Assembly (NCBI GenBank): GCA_002254845.1
Contig: NKPT01000018.1
Span: forward strand, 1-52,593
DNA length: 52,593 nucleotides
Direction of reading: 5' to 3'
DNA from: Chloracidobacterium sp. CP2_5A
Lineage (GTDB): Bacteria > Acidobacteriota > Blastocatellia > Chloracidobacteriales > Chloracidobacteriaceae
Shown here: positions 26,288 to 35,427 of the stretch, piece by piece
Numbering within the stretch: position 1 is the first letter of the stretch
Layout of the letters: the number at the start of each line of letters is the position of its first letter
Translations under genes and position numbers: made by a program
The notes under the pieces: model-generated
What the model was told of the DNA's origin: nothing
The model's input: only the letters and a program-made list of their open reading frames with translations
The model's database searches: none

Positions 26288-26811
26288 GGCTGGGCGAAGC
26301 GCAGGCCGCTGACGACGCAAAAAAAGTCGCGGACCTCGCTTTCCGGCGTCTTGACGCCGGTCAGCGTCGGGCGCGCCGTGATGGATTGGCCCGGCGCGAG
26401 CTGTCTGAGGTTTTGAGCCGCGAGCGGGTAGGAGCGTTTTTCCACGATGGCTTTTTCTTCCATATCAACTAAATAGACGCGCAGCTCGATGCCGGTCAGC
26501 GGTCGGTCGCCGCGGTTCTCGATGCGGCAGACATATTCATACCGGTCGCTGGTCTCGCCATTGACCACGAGGCGGTCAATGGTGGCGAGACGGACGCCCT
26601 CGCGCTTGAGATAAGCGTCGAACTCCGGGTCGCCCGCTCGGAGCAAGCCTTCCGTCAGGCTGACGGCGGCCGCTTCGCGACTCCGCTTTTCCCACCACGC
26701 GACGATGCCGACGGCGATGGAAGCCAAAACGAAGGTTGCCGCCAAGATGATAAACAGTCTTCGGCGCGAGCTGGTCGGCGGGGCGGCGGAATGAGTTTCA
26801 AGGTCAAGCAT
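26284..26811 (-). CDS. Single-pass membrane protein, FxLYD/DUF2393-like, function unknown
   Basis: The product is 175 aa from the ATG ending at 26811; a very long open frame continues upstream but runs antisense to hemF and is a shadow. A short cytoplasmic segment precedes one transmembrane helix (LFIILAATFVLASIAVGIVAWW, about residues 20-41). The remaining 130 residues form a beta-rich domain with YEYVCRIENRGDRPLTGIELRVYLVD, the pattern of immunoglobulin-like domains of extracytoplasmic proteins. Its stop overlaps the start of the carotenoid-enzyme gene by 4 bp. Its role is unknown; coupling suggests a link to that enzyme. Confidence 0.72.
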   Translation of the reverse strand: MLDLETHSAAPPTSSRRRLFIILAATFVLASIAVGIVAWWEKRSREAAAVSLTEGLLRAGDPEFDAYLKREGVRLATIDRLVVNGETSDRYEYVCRIENRGDRPLTGIELRVYLVDMEEKAIVEKRSYPLAAQNLRQLAPGQSITARPTLTGVKTPESEVRDFFCVVSGLRFAQP

Positions 26812-26928
26812 AGCGTGAGCGCGGGGACGCCCGCGGGGCGCGTGAAATTCATCTGCCGTAAGCGTAGCGCGTGGTGTAGCTTGGCAAAAGAAGGAGTTGC
26901 ACCTCACACGGAAAGGACTGGCTTGGGC

Positions 26929-27885
26929 ATGACAGCCACCGAGATGAAGCCAAGTGAAGCGCCGGCCGCGGAAGGCGCGCCGCTGCGGGAGCGGGCTGAG
27001 ATGTTTTTCAAAACGCTCCAGGATGAAATCTGCGCCGCCCTCGAGCAGCTTGACGGCGCGGCCCGCTTTCAGGAAGACCTCTGGGAGCGCGAAGGCGGCG
27101 GCGGCGGGCGCACGCGCGTCATCGCCGAGGGCGCCATCTTCGAGAAAGGCGGCGTGAACTTTTCCTCCGTTCACGGATTGATGTCCGAAAAGCTGGCCGC
27201 GCGCATGATGCCCGGCGAGGAGCGGACGTTTTACGCCACCGGCGTTTCGCTGGTCATCCATCCGCGCAACCCGATGACGCCGACTGTCCATGCCAACTTC
27301 CGCTACCTTGAGCAGGGCGGCAGCGCTTGGTTTGGCGGCGGCGCCGACTTGACGCCCTACTACCCCTACCGGGAAGACGCCGTCCACTTTCACCAGACGC
27401 TCAAGGACGCCTGCGACCGGCATCATCCCGACTACTACCCGCGCTTCAAGCAGTGGTGCGACGAGTATTTTTTTCTGCCGCACCGCAATGAGACGCGCGG
27501 CGTGAGCGGAATTTTCTTCGACTACCTCAAGGCGGACGAAAGCGCCGACCTGGAAGCCATTTTCGCCTTTGTCCAAACGGCTGGCCGCGCCTTTTTGCCG
27601 GCTTACGTTCCGATTGTCGAGCGCCGGCGGCATGAGCCGTATGGCGCCGCCGAGCGCGAATTTCAGCTGATTCGGCGCGGGCGGTACGTTGAGTTCAACC
27701 TGGTCTATGACCGGGGCACGGTCTTTGGGCTTGAAACCCGCGGGCGGACGGAGTCCATCCTGATGTCGCTCCCGCCGCTGGCGAAGTGGGTCTATAACTA
27801 TTGCCCGGCGCCGGGGACGCGCGAGGCCGAGGCGATGACATTTTTCACGCCGCAGGATTGGCTGGGGCTGGCGCCGTCGGCTTGA
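26929..27885 (+). CDS. hemF: Oxygen-dependent coproporphyrinogen III oxidase HemF
   Basis: The product is 318 aa from ATG 26929, with GAAAGGA about ten bases upstream. Family sequences are complete: EGAIFEKGGVNFSSVHG, PTVHANFRYLEQG (catalytic His region), FGGGADLTPYYPY, DEYFFLPHRNETRGVSGIFFDYL and EFNLVYDRGTVFGL. It oxidises coproporphyrinogen III to protoporphyrinogen IX using O2 in haem (and chlorophyll) synthesis, so the organism lives with oxygen at least some of the time. The divergent gene pair on its left makes a carotenoid-type enzyme, which fits a pigment context but does not prove one. Confidence 0.96.
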   Translation: MTATEMKPSEAPAAEGAPLRERAEMFFKTLQDEICAALEQLDGAARFQEDLWEREGGGGGRTRVIAEGAIFEKGGVNFSSVHGLMSEKLAARMMPGEERTFYATGVSLVIHPRNPMTPTVHANFRYLEQGGSAWFGGGADLTPYYPYREDAVHFHQTLKDACDRHHPDYYPRFKQWCDEYFFLPHRNETRGVSGIFFDYLKADESADLEAIFAFVQTAGRAFLPAYVPIVERRRHEPYGAAEREFQLIRRGRYVEFNLVYDRGTVFGLETRGRTESILMSLPPLAKWVYNYCPAPGTREAEAMTFFTPQDWLGLAPSA

Positions 27886-28002
27886 GCGTTTCAGCCAGAA
27901 GCTTTGCAGGCGCGATCAGGCTGGTAGCGCCACGCCGGCGGCGGATATCGCGCGTCCTGCGTAGCGTCCCTGCGCGAGCGCGCCGGGAGGATCAGGAGCG
28001 CC

Positions 28003-29079
28003 ATGCCATTGCCTTCAATCAGCGAGTTTTTGAAAAGCGCGGCCTGCCGGCTTGAGCCGCTCTGGCGAGCGACGCTCGACGACCATGCGCTAGCGCTCCG
28101 CTGGTCGCCCGATGGGGCGTGGCTGGCGGCGCTGTCCGCCGCCGGAACGCTTGCGGTCTTTGACGCCGCGTCCGGCGCGCCGCGCTGGACGCAGTCCGCG
28201 CACCGCGTGGGCGGCATGACGCTGGACGGCTCGCCGGATGGAGAGCTACTGGCGACAGGCGGACAGGACGGGCGCGTCAGGCTGTGGCGAGCGGCGAGCG
28301 GCGAGCCGGTGGCGGATGTGCCGGCCGGGGCAAGCTGGGTCGAGCGGGTGGCGTGGAGTCCGGCGCGCGCCGACGGCCAGCCGGCGCTGCTGGCGTCGGC
28401 GGCCGGCAAGACGTTGCGCTTCTGGACGCCGACCGGCGCGCTGGTCAGCGAGCACGCGCGGCATACGAGCACGATTGCTGACATCCAATGGCATCCGACG
28501 CGGCGGGCGCTCGTGACGGCAAGCTATGGGATGCTCACGCTTTGGGTTCCGGGCGCGGATATTCCAGCGGAAGTTTTCGCCTGGAAAGGATCGCATTTGG
28601 CGGCGGCGTGGCGGCCGGATGGCAAGTACTTGGTGGTTGGCGACCAGGATGCCACGATCCACGCTTGGGACACGACGACCGGCGAGGACTTGATGATGTC
28701 GGGCTACCAGACGAAGGTGCGCGAGCTGGCCTGGCATCCGCGCGGGCGGTTTCTGGCGACGGGCGGCGGAATGGTCATCACGATCTGGGACTTTTCCGGG
28801 CGCGGGCCGGCCGGCTCGACGCCGGTCGCGCTAGAGGGCCACGCCGGGCTGGTGACGGCGCTGTCCTATCGTCCCGATGGCCGCGTGTTGGCGTCGGGCG
28901 GCGAAGATGGGCTGTTGCTGTGGCGTCCGCCAGAGAAGCCGGGGCGTCCGGCGTCGCCGGCGGGGCGGCGCGACATAGAGGGCGGCGTGTCGGTTCTGGC
29001 GTGGCGCGGAGATGGGGCGCGGATCGCCGTCGGTAATCCGCAAGGCGACGTGGCGGTCTTGCCTGGCGAGTCGGCGTAG
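28003..29079 (+). CDS. WD40-repeat protein
   Basis: The product is 358 aa with GGAGGATCAGGAG just before ATG 28003. About seven WD40 blades can be seen, for example LRWSPDGAWLAALSAAGTLAVFD, GSPDGELLATGGQDGRVRLW, WHPTRRALVTASYGMLTLW, WRPDGKYLVVGDQDATIHAW, WHPRGRFLATGGGMVITIW and YRPDGRVLASGGEDGLLLW. That is enough for one closed seven-bladed propeller. There is no signal peptide or anchor, so it should be a cytoplasmic interaction scaffold. It lies 117 bp past hemF on the same strand. Binding partner unknown. Confidence 0.88.
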   Translation: MPLPSISEFLKSAACRLEPLWRATLDDHALALRWSPDGAWLAALSAAGTLAVFDAASGAPRWTQSAHRVGGMTLDGSPDGELLATGGQDGRVRLWRAASGEPVADVPAGASWVERVAWSPARADGQPALLASAAGKTLRFWTPTGALVSEHARHTSTIADIQWHPTRRALVTASYGMLTLWVPGADIPAEVFAWKGSHLAAAWRPDGKYLVVGDQDATIHAWDTTTGEDLMMSGYQTKVRELAWHPRGRFLATGGGMVITIWDFSGRGPAGSTPVALEGHAGLVTALSYRPDGRVLASGGEDGLLLWRPPEKPGRPASPAGRRDIEGGVSVLAWRGDGARIAVGNPQGDVAVLPGESA

Positions 29080-29230
29080 CGGGCGACGGTCGCTCGCTTC
29101 AGCGGCGCGCGCTTCAAGCGCGGCTTGCTCTTGCTAAAGTCGCCGTCGCGGCAACCCGCTAGGCGGCGCGCCGCCGCATTCCGCGCCGCCGCCGGACTTT
29201 ACGTCGACGTAACGGGTCGCGAGAAATCTT

Positions 29231-29259
29231 TTGACAACCAGTCCCTGCCTGCATATGAT
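29231..29259 (+). promoter_or_regulatory. Near-consensus sigma70 promoter with no gene directly downstream
   Basis: TTGACA (29231-29236) and TATGAT (29254-29259) are separated by exactly 17 bp. The match is 11 of 12 to the sigma70 consensus, the best in the window. Transcription would begin near 29266 on the plus strand. The next confident gene starts 750 bp later and has its own promoter, so this promoter probably serves an RNA. Confidence 0.65.
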
Positions 29260-29265
29260 GGACTG

Positions 29266-29440
29266 CGGAGTCATTCTAAAAATCGTGCAGCAGCGTCTCC
29301 ACATCTTGGCAGTCGACGCTTGCGCGTGAAAGTGCAGCCAGGTTGGGATCAAGCCGGGTTGTACCTTACCCGGCGCTTGCTCAAGGCTGTATGCCGTGAC
29401 GTCTTACTCAGTCTCAGTAATGTTTTCTGCCTTTATTTTT
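29266..29440 (+). ncRNA. Candidate structured small RNA
   Basis: This segment starts where the promoter at 29231 would initiate. At 29335-29389 it folds into an imperfect hairpin. The outer stem pairs CAGCC (29335-29339) and TTG (29343-29345) with CAAGGCTG (29382-29389). Inside a 7x7 internal loop, a perfect stem pairs GCCGGGT (29353-29359) with ACCCGGC (29368-29374). A T-rich stretch at 29423-29441 could mark the 3' end but has only a weak stem before it. A length near 175 nt recalls 6S RNA, but I cannot match a known family. The ends are estimates. Confidence 0.35.
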
Positions 29441-29933
29441 TCGGCAGCCTCCCGCAAATACCGGCACAAGGCGAACGTCGGCGTTTCCGCCCAATCGGCG
29501 CGCGATTTGGGAGCGGCTCCTCGTGCGCTCGTAAGCGGCGGGAGGCTGTCGGCCTTAGAAATCAGGCCTGAAAAATCAAGCCTAGTTTTGCCAAGGCGCC
29601 CGCGCTTTTCTCCGCGCGCCTCTCCGCTCAGCTCGGCGGCATGCAGTAAACGCTCCGCGTTTTTTGACCGAACGCTGGTCGGCGGCGTCTCCGCGAGCCG
29701 CGCGCGCAAGGACGGCGACGTCCGCCCGACCGCTGATCACGGGGTAGAAATCTTCGAGGAGGTGAGAGGCCGTATGAGTTCGGCGAAGAGGGCATGACGC
29801 TCCGAAGCGGCCACGCGATCAGCATGGCGTCCGGCTTGACTTGCTAAAGTCGAAAGCGCTAGCGTCGGCGAAAGTTTACATGCCAGTTGCTAACAATGCG
29901 CGATTTCAAACTGGTATTACAGCAAACCGTTGG

Positions 29934-29961
29934 TTGACACGCGCTTGCGACGTGGTATCTT
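29934..29961 (+). promoter_or_regulatory. sigma70 promoter of the 1644-aa secreted protein gene
   Basis: TTGACA (29934-29939) and TATCTT (29956-29961) are 16 bp apart. Transcription would start near 29968, giving a 45-base leader that contains the GAGGAGG ribosome site at 30001-30007 just before ATG 30013. Confidence 0.65.
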
Positions 29962-30012
29962 CCGCGCGCAATCTGTTTGTCAGCTAGTAGAAGTTTTCTT
30001 GAGGAGGACACA

Positions 30013-33000
30013 ATGATCTCTCATCGTCATGTCCGGCTGTCATCGTTCCGATGGCTGCTTGCATGGGCGGTCATCCTGTGCTTTGGCGCAGGCGGGACCG
30101 CGTTTGGTCAGGCTTGCCCAGGTCCGCTGGGTCCGCCCCCTGTCTCTGGCTTGGGCGCCGGTCCTGGCAGCGCCGACCGCACGTTTGGGTACGGCTCGGG
30201 CGGAAGCGGAGCGCTCGACGGCTCTATGGAGTCCTTGCTGCTAAAAATCGGCAATATCATCCCGGCGCCGGGCGAAGTTCGAGCGATTGCCGTTCAGCGT
30301 CTCGCCCCCAATGCCAACAAATTCATTGTCGCGGGCAATTTTGCATACCGCGTGCCGGGCACGACTACGGTGTACCGCAATATCATGCGGTTGAACGCCA
30401 ACGGCTCGATAGATACAACTTTCTCGTCGGCTTTTACTTTTAACGCTCCCATCAATGCCTTGGCGGTGGATTCGTTTGACCGCATCATTGTTGGCGGCGA
30501 GTTTACGACGACGCCCCCAACGCGGTCGCGCTTGCTCCGCCTGTCTTCGGGTGGCTTGTTGGATGGGACGTTTAATCCGCCGGTTCCAACGGCGGCGGTC
30601 TTGGCTCTTGAAGTCGACCCCTCCGACAACGTTTACGTTGGTCTCAATGGCGGCACGATCGGTGGCCGCCCCAACTTCACGCGCTTGCAGCCTAACGGGG
30701 TTCTCGATCCGGCGGCCTTTTGGAATCCCGGCGCGGTTATTTCGCCGGCGTTTCCGACTTCGGTGAATGGCCCGGTGCGCGCCATCAAGTATGCCGCCAA
30801 TTTGTTTGGCAGTGGCTCTCCCGGCGTTGTGGTAGGCGGAACCTTCACGCAGGCCACTGGCGGCACGTCGCAGAACGTCGGTAACGTCGCGCTGTTTGAC
30901 TTAACCGGTCAAGTCGATTTCTTCTTTCCGACGACCGGCGGCGGCGCGAATGGGACCATTAATGCGCTCGCTGTGGCCGAGCCACCCCCCGGCGTGGCTT
31001 CGCAGATTTTCGCCGGCGGCGAGTTTTCGCAGTTTAACCTGGTGAGCCGGGCGCGAGTGGCGAAGTTCACAGCCTTTGGTCTTGATCTGACGTTCAATCC
31101 TCCCGCTGGCGCTATCCCCAATCCGGTTCGCGCCTTGGCTTTTACGATTGGCTCTCCATTCACGCAGCCGCCGCCTTTCAATGTGCTTCACGTCGGCGGG
31201 CAGGAAACGGCTACAGCCTTTGCCGATGTAGCTCTAAGTCCCGTCAGCGGCGCTCCTCTCGGTTCATTGGGAACGACTTCGCCGTTCTTCCAGGCGAATC
31301 CCGCCGTGGTGCAGGCGATTGCGGCCAATGCGACGACGGGCGCGCTTTTTGGCGGCGTATTCCTCAATGGGCAAGCCGAGAAGCTCGTCGCGACTTTCAA
31401 TTCGAGCTATAACCCGCCGACGGCAAGTGGCTTGCCCTCGTTCGTCGAGGTTGGCCCGACGCAGTTCTACGCCTCGGCGCTGGCGCCAAATGGCGACTTG
31501 CTGATTGCCGGCGACGTGGGTATTCCAAGCACTGACACAACATCGCCAGATGGCGGACACATCGTTGAGCTTTACCGGATTACGCCTTGCGGCGCGGTGA
31601 GCGTGGTAGCGACGTTCAGAAATATCGGTGGCTACCTGGTTCGCAACGAGCTCGATAATGGAGCTTTTGTGTCGCCTCCGAACAACATCAATGAAACGCC
31701 CGGTCAGGGCTTCCGGCGCGTTGACATCGTCTCGCCTGCTTCAATCCGAGCGCTGGCGGTTGATTCGCAGGGGCGAATTTACGTAGGCGGCCAATTCAAT
31801 CGCGTCGGCGACGTGCCGTGGAACAACTTTGTCCGATTGCTACCCTCCGGGGCTATTGACCCGCTCTTCCAGGTTGGCACCGACGACTTGCCGCCGGTTG
31901 TTGGCACTACGGCCATTCGCCGCGGCGGTCCGACCGGCTTTGGCGCTTCCGGGAGCGGCTTGACGACTGTTGATCCGGAAACGGCGTTCCCGGTTTGGAA
32001 TGGGGCGAGCTTTGTTGATCCGAGGACAGTTTTTGTCAACGTTGGCGAGAAGTACAACCCAGATGCTGGTCGCGTAAACGCCATCGTTCTCGATGAAGAA
32101 AACGGCCATGTTTACATTGGCGGCTTCTTCAAGTGCTACAACGAGGTGCCGCGCGGCGGCATCGCGCGCGTCCTCGCCATCAATGGTCAGCTTGACATGA
32201 CGTTTGGCGACTCATCGTTCTCGTTGCCAGGCGCTGGCGACTACCTTGCGATTCAGCCGGTGACGATTACCCCGTCGCCATTGATCAACGAATCCATTCG
32301 CGCCTACCTGGATCGCGTGTCCGCTTTTGCGCCGCTGCGCTACTTCCGGGCTCGCGTCAACGCGATTTTGCTTGAAGGTCCGCCTGCGGCGCGTCTCGTG
32401 GTCACGGCTGGTCTCTTTGAGCAGGCTAATAACGTGCCGCGCTACAACATCGCTCGGTACTTCGCTAACGGCACGCTCGACACGAGCTTCTCTACTGGCC
32501 CATCGGGCGCTGTCTTCCCGACCGGCACGTCTGGCCTGGGAGCTACATACACAGCGGCGAGTGGCGCGACGGTTGCGAACTCCGGTTCAAACTCCAACGG
32601 TCGCTTCGGCGAGATCTTCGCGCTTGGTCGCCAGACCCTTGGTAACAACGCTGGACGAATTCTCGTTGGCGGCAGCTTTACCCGCATCCTCAACCAAGCT
32701 GGCGCCGCCAGCAATTTGGTTCGCACTGCCTTTACGCGGTTTGAGTCGACTGGTCGCCACGATGGGTCATTCGGCCAGCTGCCTTTCACCGCATCGCCAG
32801 TGGTGCGCGCGATTGCCGTCAAGGCGGATGATCGCCCAATCATCGGCGGCCCGTTCCTCATTGGTCCGCGTGACTTTGGTCCGGGGGATGGAATCGGGTA
32901 TATCAACAACACGACGCGCGCGCGCGTGCATCGCGCCGGCGTCAACGGCACCTTTACGGATGATGTAGATCCGTTCAATGTGCCGCGCTCAACCTGGATG

Positions 33001-34947
33001 ACGGTGCCGCCAGGCACGGGTCAGAACCCGAACGCCCCGCTTGTCTTCCAGCCCGGTCCATACGCGGTGCCAGTCGGGTCGGTCGCCTCGGTTTTCAACA
33101 GTACCACCGGCACGGAGCTTAGCTACTACCCGAACTTGCCGTTCAACACAACGCCGCCGTTTGGCAGCCGATTCCTGGATGGGAGAATGACGGTCAACAC
33201 CATCACGCTTGATCCGGACCGGCGGCGCGCCTACATCGGCGGTCTCTTCAATGCGTTCGAGTCAGTGCGCGCTGACTTCCAAAACGATTCGGCAGCCGGA
33301 CCGAACGGTCTTGGCCTCAGGATTAATTGGCCAGGGGTTGCCGCGCTTCAGAACGGCTCCGGCTGCTCGTATGGGCTTGTCCTCCCAAGCTTCCCGCCAT
33401 TCCAGCCGATTCCGGCTGGCGGAAGCTTCAACCTTGGGGCGATGAACCCAGCCGGCGGTCAGATGACGATTGCCACAATGACCCGCAGCGCGGTGTCGCT
33501 GTGCAATCTCTTGCCGACGATTTCGACGAACTCGCCCTTTGTCACAGTTGTTGGCGCTGTGCCTCGCGCGACGAACCCGGGCTTTGTAGACATCATCGTC
33601 AGCCTTTCGTCGAACGGCACGGGCACGCTTCGCAACGGCTCGGTGACGGTGACGCTGCCGAGCGAAATTGGCGCGCCTACGCCGACGACCTTCACTTTTA
33701 GCCAGGGACCGGCTTCAGGCTGTTCCTTCTCATCCGTGGCTGTGCCGTCCAGCTTCTCAACCGCAGGCGGCTCAGGCCAGTTCCAGATTACGACGTCGCC
33801 AGGATGTAGCTGGACGATCACGGGTCTCCCGACCTGGATTTCAGCCAGCCCGCTGAGCGGCTCGGGTAGCAGCGCAGTGAGCTTCACGGTGGCGTCCAAC
33901 GCTGGCGCGCCGCGCTCGGCGACGGTGAACGTAGCCGGCCAGAGCATTGCCATCACGCAGGATGGCACTTGCACTCTGACGCTCGGCGCGCCAACCGGCA
34001 CGTCGCAGCCGGTCGCTGGCGGCACGGGCAGCTTCGCGGTGACAACCTCCTCGGGCTGCACCTACACGGCGACGAGCAGCGCGCCATGGCTCGTCATCAC
34101 CGCCGGCGCGACTGGCGGGCCGACTGGCACCGTCAGCTTCTCGGTCGGCCGCAACAGCGGCGCGGCGCGACAGGCGACTATTACGGTGACGGCTCAAGGC
34201 GCTCCGTCGCAGTCGGTCACGGTATCGCAGGCGCCTGACAGCGGCGCGGACACCATCGGCATGTTCCGCCCGTCGGATGGCTTCTTCTACCTGCGCAACA
34301 GCAACACGTCAGGCTTTGCCGATAATTCGTTCTTCTATGGTCAGGCGGCTGATGTTCCGCTCTCCGGCGACTGGAACGGCGATGGCATCACGACCATCGG
34401 CGTTTTCCGCGGCGGCCAGTTCTTGCTGCGCAACAGCAACACGGCTGGCGTAGCGGATGTGCCGGCCTTCTCCATCACTGGCACGCAACCGGGTGACATC
34501 CCGCTTGCGGGCGACTGGGATGGCAATGGCACGACGACGGTGGGCTTGTTCCGCGGCGGGGTCTTCCTCCTGCGCAACTCGAACACTTCCGGCCCGGCGG
34601 ACATCACCATCAACTACGGTTTGCCGACCGATACGCCGATTGTTGGCGACTGGGACGGCGATGGCGTAACGACCATCGGCGCCTTCCGCAGCTCGATTGC
34701 GTTCTTCTTCCTGCGCAACTCGAACACGGCGGGTAACGCTGATATCCAAGTCTTCTTCGGTAACGCGGGCGACTCGCCGATTGCAGGCGACTGGGATGGC
34801 AATGGCTCTACAACCATTGGCGTCTTCCGTGCCTCGCCGTTCCCGGCGTTCTTCCTCCGCAACTCCAACACCAGCGGTCCGGCGGACATCACCGCCAATT
34901 ACGGTAACCCGAACGACCGACCGGTGGTTGGCAAGTGGGTTCCGTAG
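30013..34947 (+). CDS. Large secreted protein: delta-60 repeats, BACON-like domains and five C-terminal DWDGDG repeats
   Basis: The product is 1644 aa from ATG 30013 (GAGGAGG upstream). A signal peptide (WLLAWAVILCFGAGGTAFGQA) directs export. Residues about 60-1110 are delta-60-type repeats, with units such as IMRLNANGSIDTTF followed by DRIIVGGEF and RLLRLSSGGLLDGTF. About 1115-1410 are three BACON-like beta domains, the last two opening CSFSSVAVP and CTLTLGAPTG and closing with an SVTVSQ-type strand. The last 230 residues are five repeats of about 46 residues with TxGVFR, FLLRNSNTSG, AD, YG, D-x-P and a GDWDGDG loop that may bind calcium. The same module ends the convergent gene at 35460. 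No LPxTG or PEP-CTERM signal is seen. It is followed by a strong terminator. Role unknown; a surface or matrix protein is likely. Confidence 0.85.
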   Translation: MISHRHVRLSSFRWLLAWAVILCFGAGGTAFGQACPGPLGPPPVSGLGAGPGSADRTFGYGSGGSGALDGSMESLLLKIGNIIPAPGEVRAIAVQRLAPNANKFIVAGNFAYRVPGTTTVYRNIMRLNANGSIDTTFSSAFTFNAPINALAVDSFDRIIVGGEFTTTPPTRSRLLRLSSGGLLDGTFNPPVPTAAVLALEVDPSDNVYVGLNGGTIGGRPNFTRLQPNGVLDPAAFWNPGAVISPAFPTSVNGPVRAIKYAANLFGSGSPGVVVGGTFTQATGGTSQNVGNVALFDLTGQVDFFFPTTGGGANGTINALAVAEPPPGVASQIFAGGEFSQFNLVSRARVAKFTAFGLDLTFNPPAGAIPNPVRALAFTIGSPFTQPPPFNVLHVGGQETATAFADVALSPVSGAPLGSLGTTSPFFQANPAVVQAIAANATTGALFGGVFLNGQAEKLVATFNSSYNPPTASGLPSFVEVGPTQFYASALAPNGDLLIAGDVGIPSTDTTSPDGGHIVELYRITPCGAVSVVATFRNIGGYLVRNELDNGAFVSPPNNINETPGQGFRRVDIVSPASIRALAVDSQGRIYVGGQFNRVGDVPWNNFVRLLPSGAIDPLFQVGTDDLPPVVGTTAIRRGGPTGFGASGSGLTTVDPETAFPVWNGASFVDPRTVFVNVGEKYNPDAGRVNAIVLDEENGHVYIGGFFKCYNEVPRGGIARVLAINGQLDMTFGDSSFSLPGAGDYLAIQPVTITPSPLINESIRAYLDRVSAFAPLRYFRARVNAILLEGPPAARLVVTAGLFEQANNVPRYNIARYFANGTLDTSFSTGPSGAVFPTGTSGLGATYTAASGATVANSGSNSNGRFGEIFALGRQTLGNNAGRILVGGSFTRILNQAGAASNLVRTAFTRFESTGRHDGSFGQLPFTASPVVRAIAVKADDRPIIGGPFLIGPRDFGPGDGIGYINNTTRARVHRAGVNGTFTDDVDPFNVPRSTWMTVPPGTGQNPNAPLVFQPGPYAVPVGSVASVFNSTTGTELSYYPNLPFNTTPPFGSRFLDGRMTVNTITLDPDRRRAYIGGLFNAFESVRADFQNDSAAGPNGLGLRINWPGVAALQNGSGCSYGLVLPSFPPFQPIPAGGSFNLGAMNPAGGQMTIATMTRSAVSLCNLLPTISTNSPFVTVVGAVPRATNPGFVDIIVSLSSNGTGTLRNGSVTVTLPSEIGAPTPTTFTFSQGPASGCSFSSVAVPSSFSTAGGSGQFQITTSPGCSWTITGLPTWISASPLSGSGSSAVSFTVASNAGAPRSATVNVAGQSIAITQDGTCTLTLGAPTGTSQPVAGGTGSFAVTTSSGCTYTATSSAPWLVITAGATGGPTGTVSFSVGRNSGAARQATITVTAQGAPSQSVTVSQAPDSGADTIGMFRPSDGFFYLRNSNTSGFADNSFFYGQAADVPLSGDWNGDGITTIGVFRGGQFLLRNSNTAGVADVPAFSITGTQPGDIPLAGDWDGNGTTTVGLFRGGVFLLRNSNTSGPADITINYGLPTDTPIVGDWDGDGVTTIGAFRSSIAFFFLRNSNTAGNADIQVFFGNAGDSPIAGDWDGNGSTTIGVFRASPFPAFFLRNSNTSGPADITANYGNPNDRPVVGKWVP
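34256..34947 (+). repeat. Coding repeat: five units of about 46 codons
   Basis: This segment encodes the five C-terminal repeats of the 1644-aa protein. Each contains FR, LRNSNT(S/A)G, AD and GDW(D/N)G(D/N)G, except that the last ends GKWVP. Repeats are similar in protein but diverged in DNA, so they are old, not a recent slippage array. Confidence 0.8.
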
Positions 34948-35015
34948 TCAGCCTTTCCTAAGCCACGGGCAGTGGCGGTCAGCCGCCGTCGCTGCCTCGC
35001 TGGCAGGCATCTTTC

Positions 35016-35059
35016 CCGCCGGAGCGTTCCTTGGAACGCCTCCGGCGGTTTTATTTTTT
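35016..35059 (+). terminator. Intrinsic terminator of the 1644-aa gene
   Basis: CCGCCGGAGCGTTCC (35016-35030) pairs with GGAACGCCTCCGGCGG (35033-35048) with a single bulged base. It is followed by TTTTATTTTTTG (35049-35060). It lies about 70 bp past the stop codon and has the full Rho-independent form. Confidence 0.9.
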
Positions 35060-35162
35060 GGCCCGCCGATTCGGTTTGACTTATTGATTCCGGGAGAGAT
35101 GCCGCGAATGTCTCCGCCAGCGGGCTTCCCGCAACAGCGTCGCGCAAGCCGCAGACCGCCAA

Positions 35163-35339
35163 ATGGCGGGCTCGCCTGAAGCGAAAAAGGCGAAGCCCGA
35201 AGGGGCGCAGGGGGTTGGGCTTGGCTCTGGGCGTCTGAATGTAGCGGCGTATTTTGAGGTTACTGAGGATATGGCGGCCCTTGCGAAGCGCTACGCCAGC
35301 GCGAATATCGCCGCGAGCGGGAAGCGAGCGGACTTTTGA
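35163..35339 (+). CDS. Possible 58-aa small ORF
   Basis: ATG 35163 opens 58 codons ending in TGA at 35337. The translation starts MAGSPEAKKAKPEGAQG and ends with a helical basic stretch (LAKRYASANIAASGKRADF). Codon choice is similar to neighbouring genes. No clear ribosome site or promoter precedes it, and it lies between two terminators. It may be chance. Confidence 0.18.
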   Translation: MAGSPEAKKAKPEGAQGVGLGSGRLNVAAYFEVTEDMAALAKRYASANIAASGKRADF

Positions 35340-35390
35340 GCGCGACTTCTTGCTGAATATCGCCCATTCCGTTAGGACTTCTTTCGGTTG

Positions 35391-35427
35391 AAAAAGAAGC
35401 GGGCGGGAGCCGCAGCTCCCGCCCGCT
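35391..35427 (-). terminator. Intrinsic terminator of the 834-aa gene
   Basis: A 13-bp perfect stem (AGCGGGCGGGAGC at 35398-35410 with GCTCCCGCCCGCT at 35415-35427, loop CGCA) is followed on the minus strand by TTCTTTTT. It lies 33 bp past the stop of the minus-strand gene. Confidence 0.9.

Larger units (their letters stand above)
29080..30012. other. 933-bp region without a confident gene
   Basis: It contains a near-consensus promoter at 29231, a structured segment at 29334-29390, and the promoter of the 1644-aa gene at 29934. Two overlapping open frames (29125-29571 on plus and 29404-29709 on minus, 101 aa) are present. Neither has a clear ribosome site, and neither resembles a family I know, so I do not call them genes. 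Confidence 0.6.

Noticed and set aside
26812-27633. N-terminal extension of the 175-aa membrane protein on the minus strand
   Set aside because: The extension is antisense to hemF. The sensible start is the ATG just before the transmembrane helix.
29125-29571. 148-codon plus-strand frame in the same gap
   Set aside because: It spans the promoter at 29231 and the structured segment, has mixed composition unlike neighbours, and lacks a ribosome site.
29404-29709. 101-codon minus-strand frame in the 0.9-kb gap
   Set aside because: It has no clear ribosome site, no promoter I can see, and no recognisable domain. It could be real, but I cannot support it.
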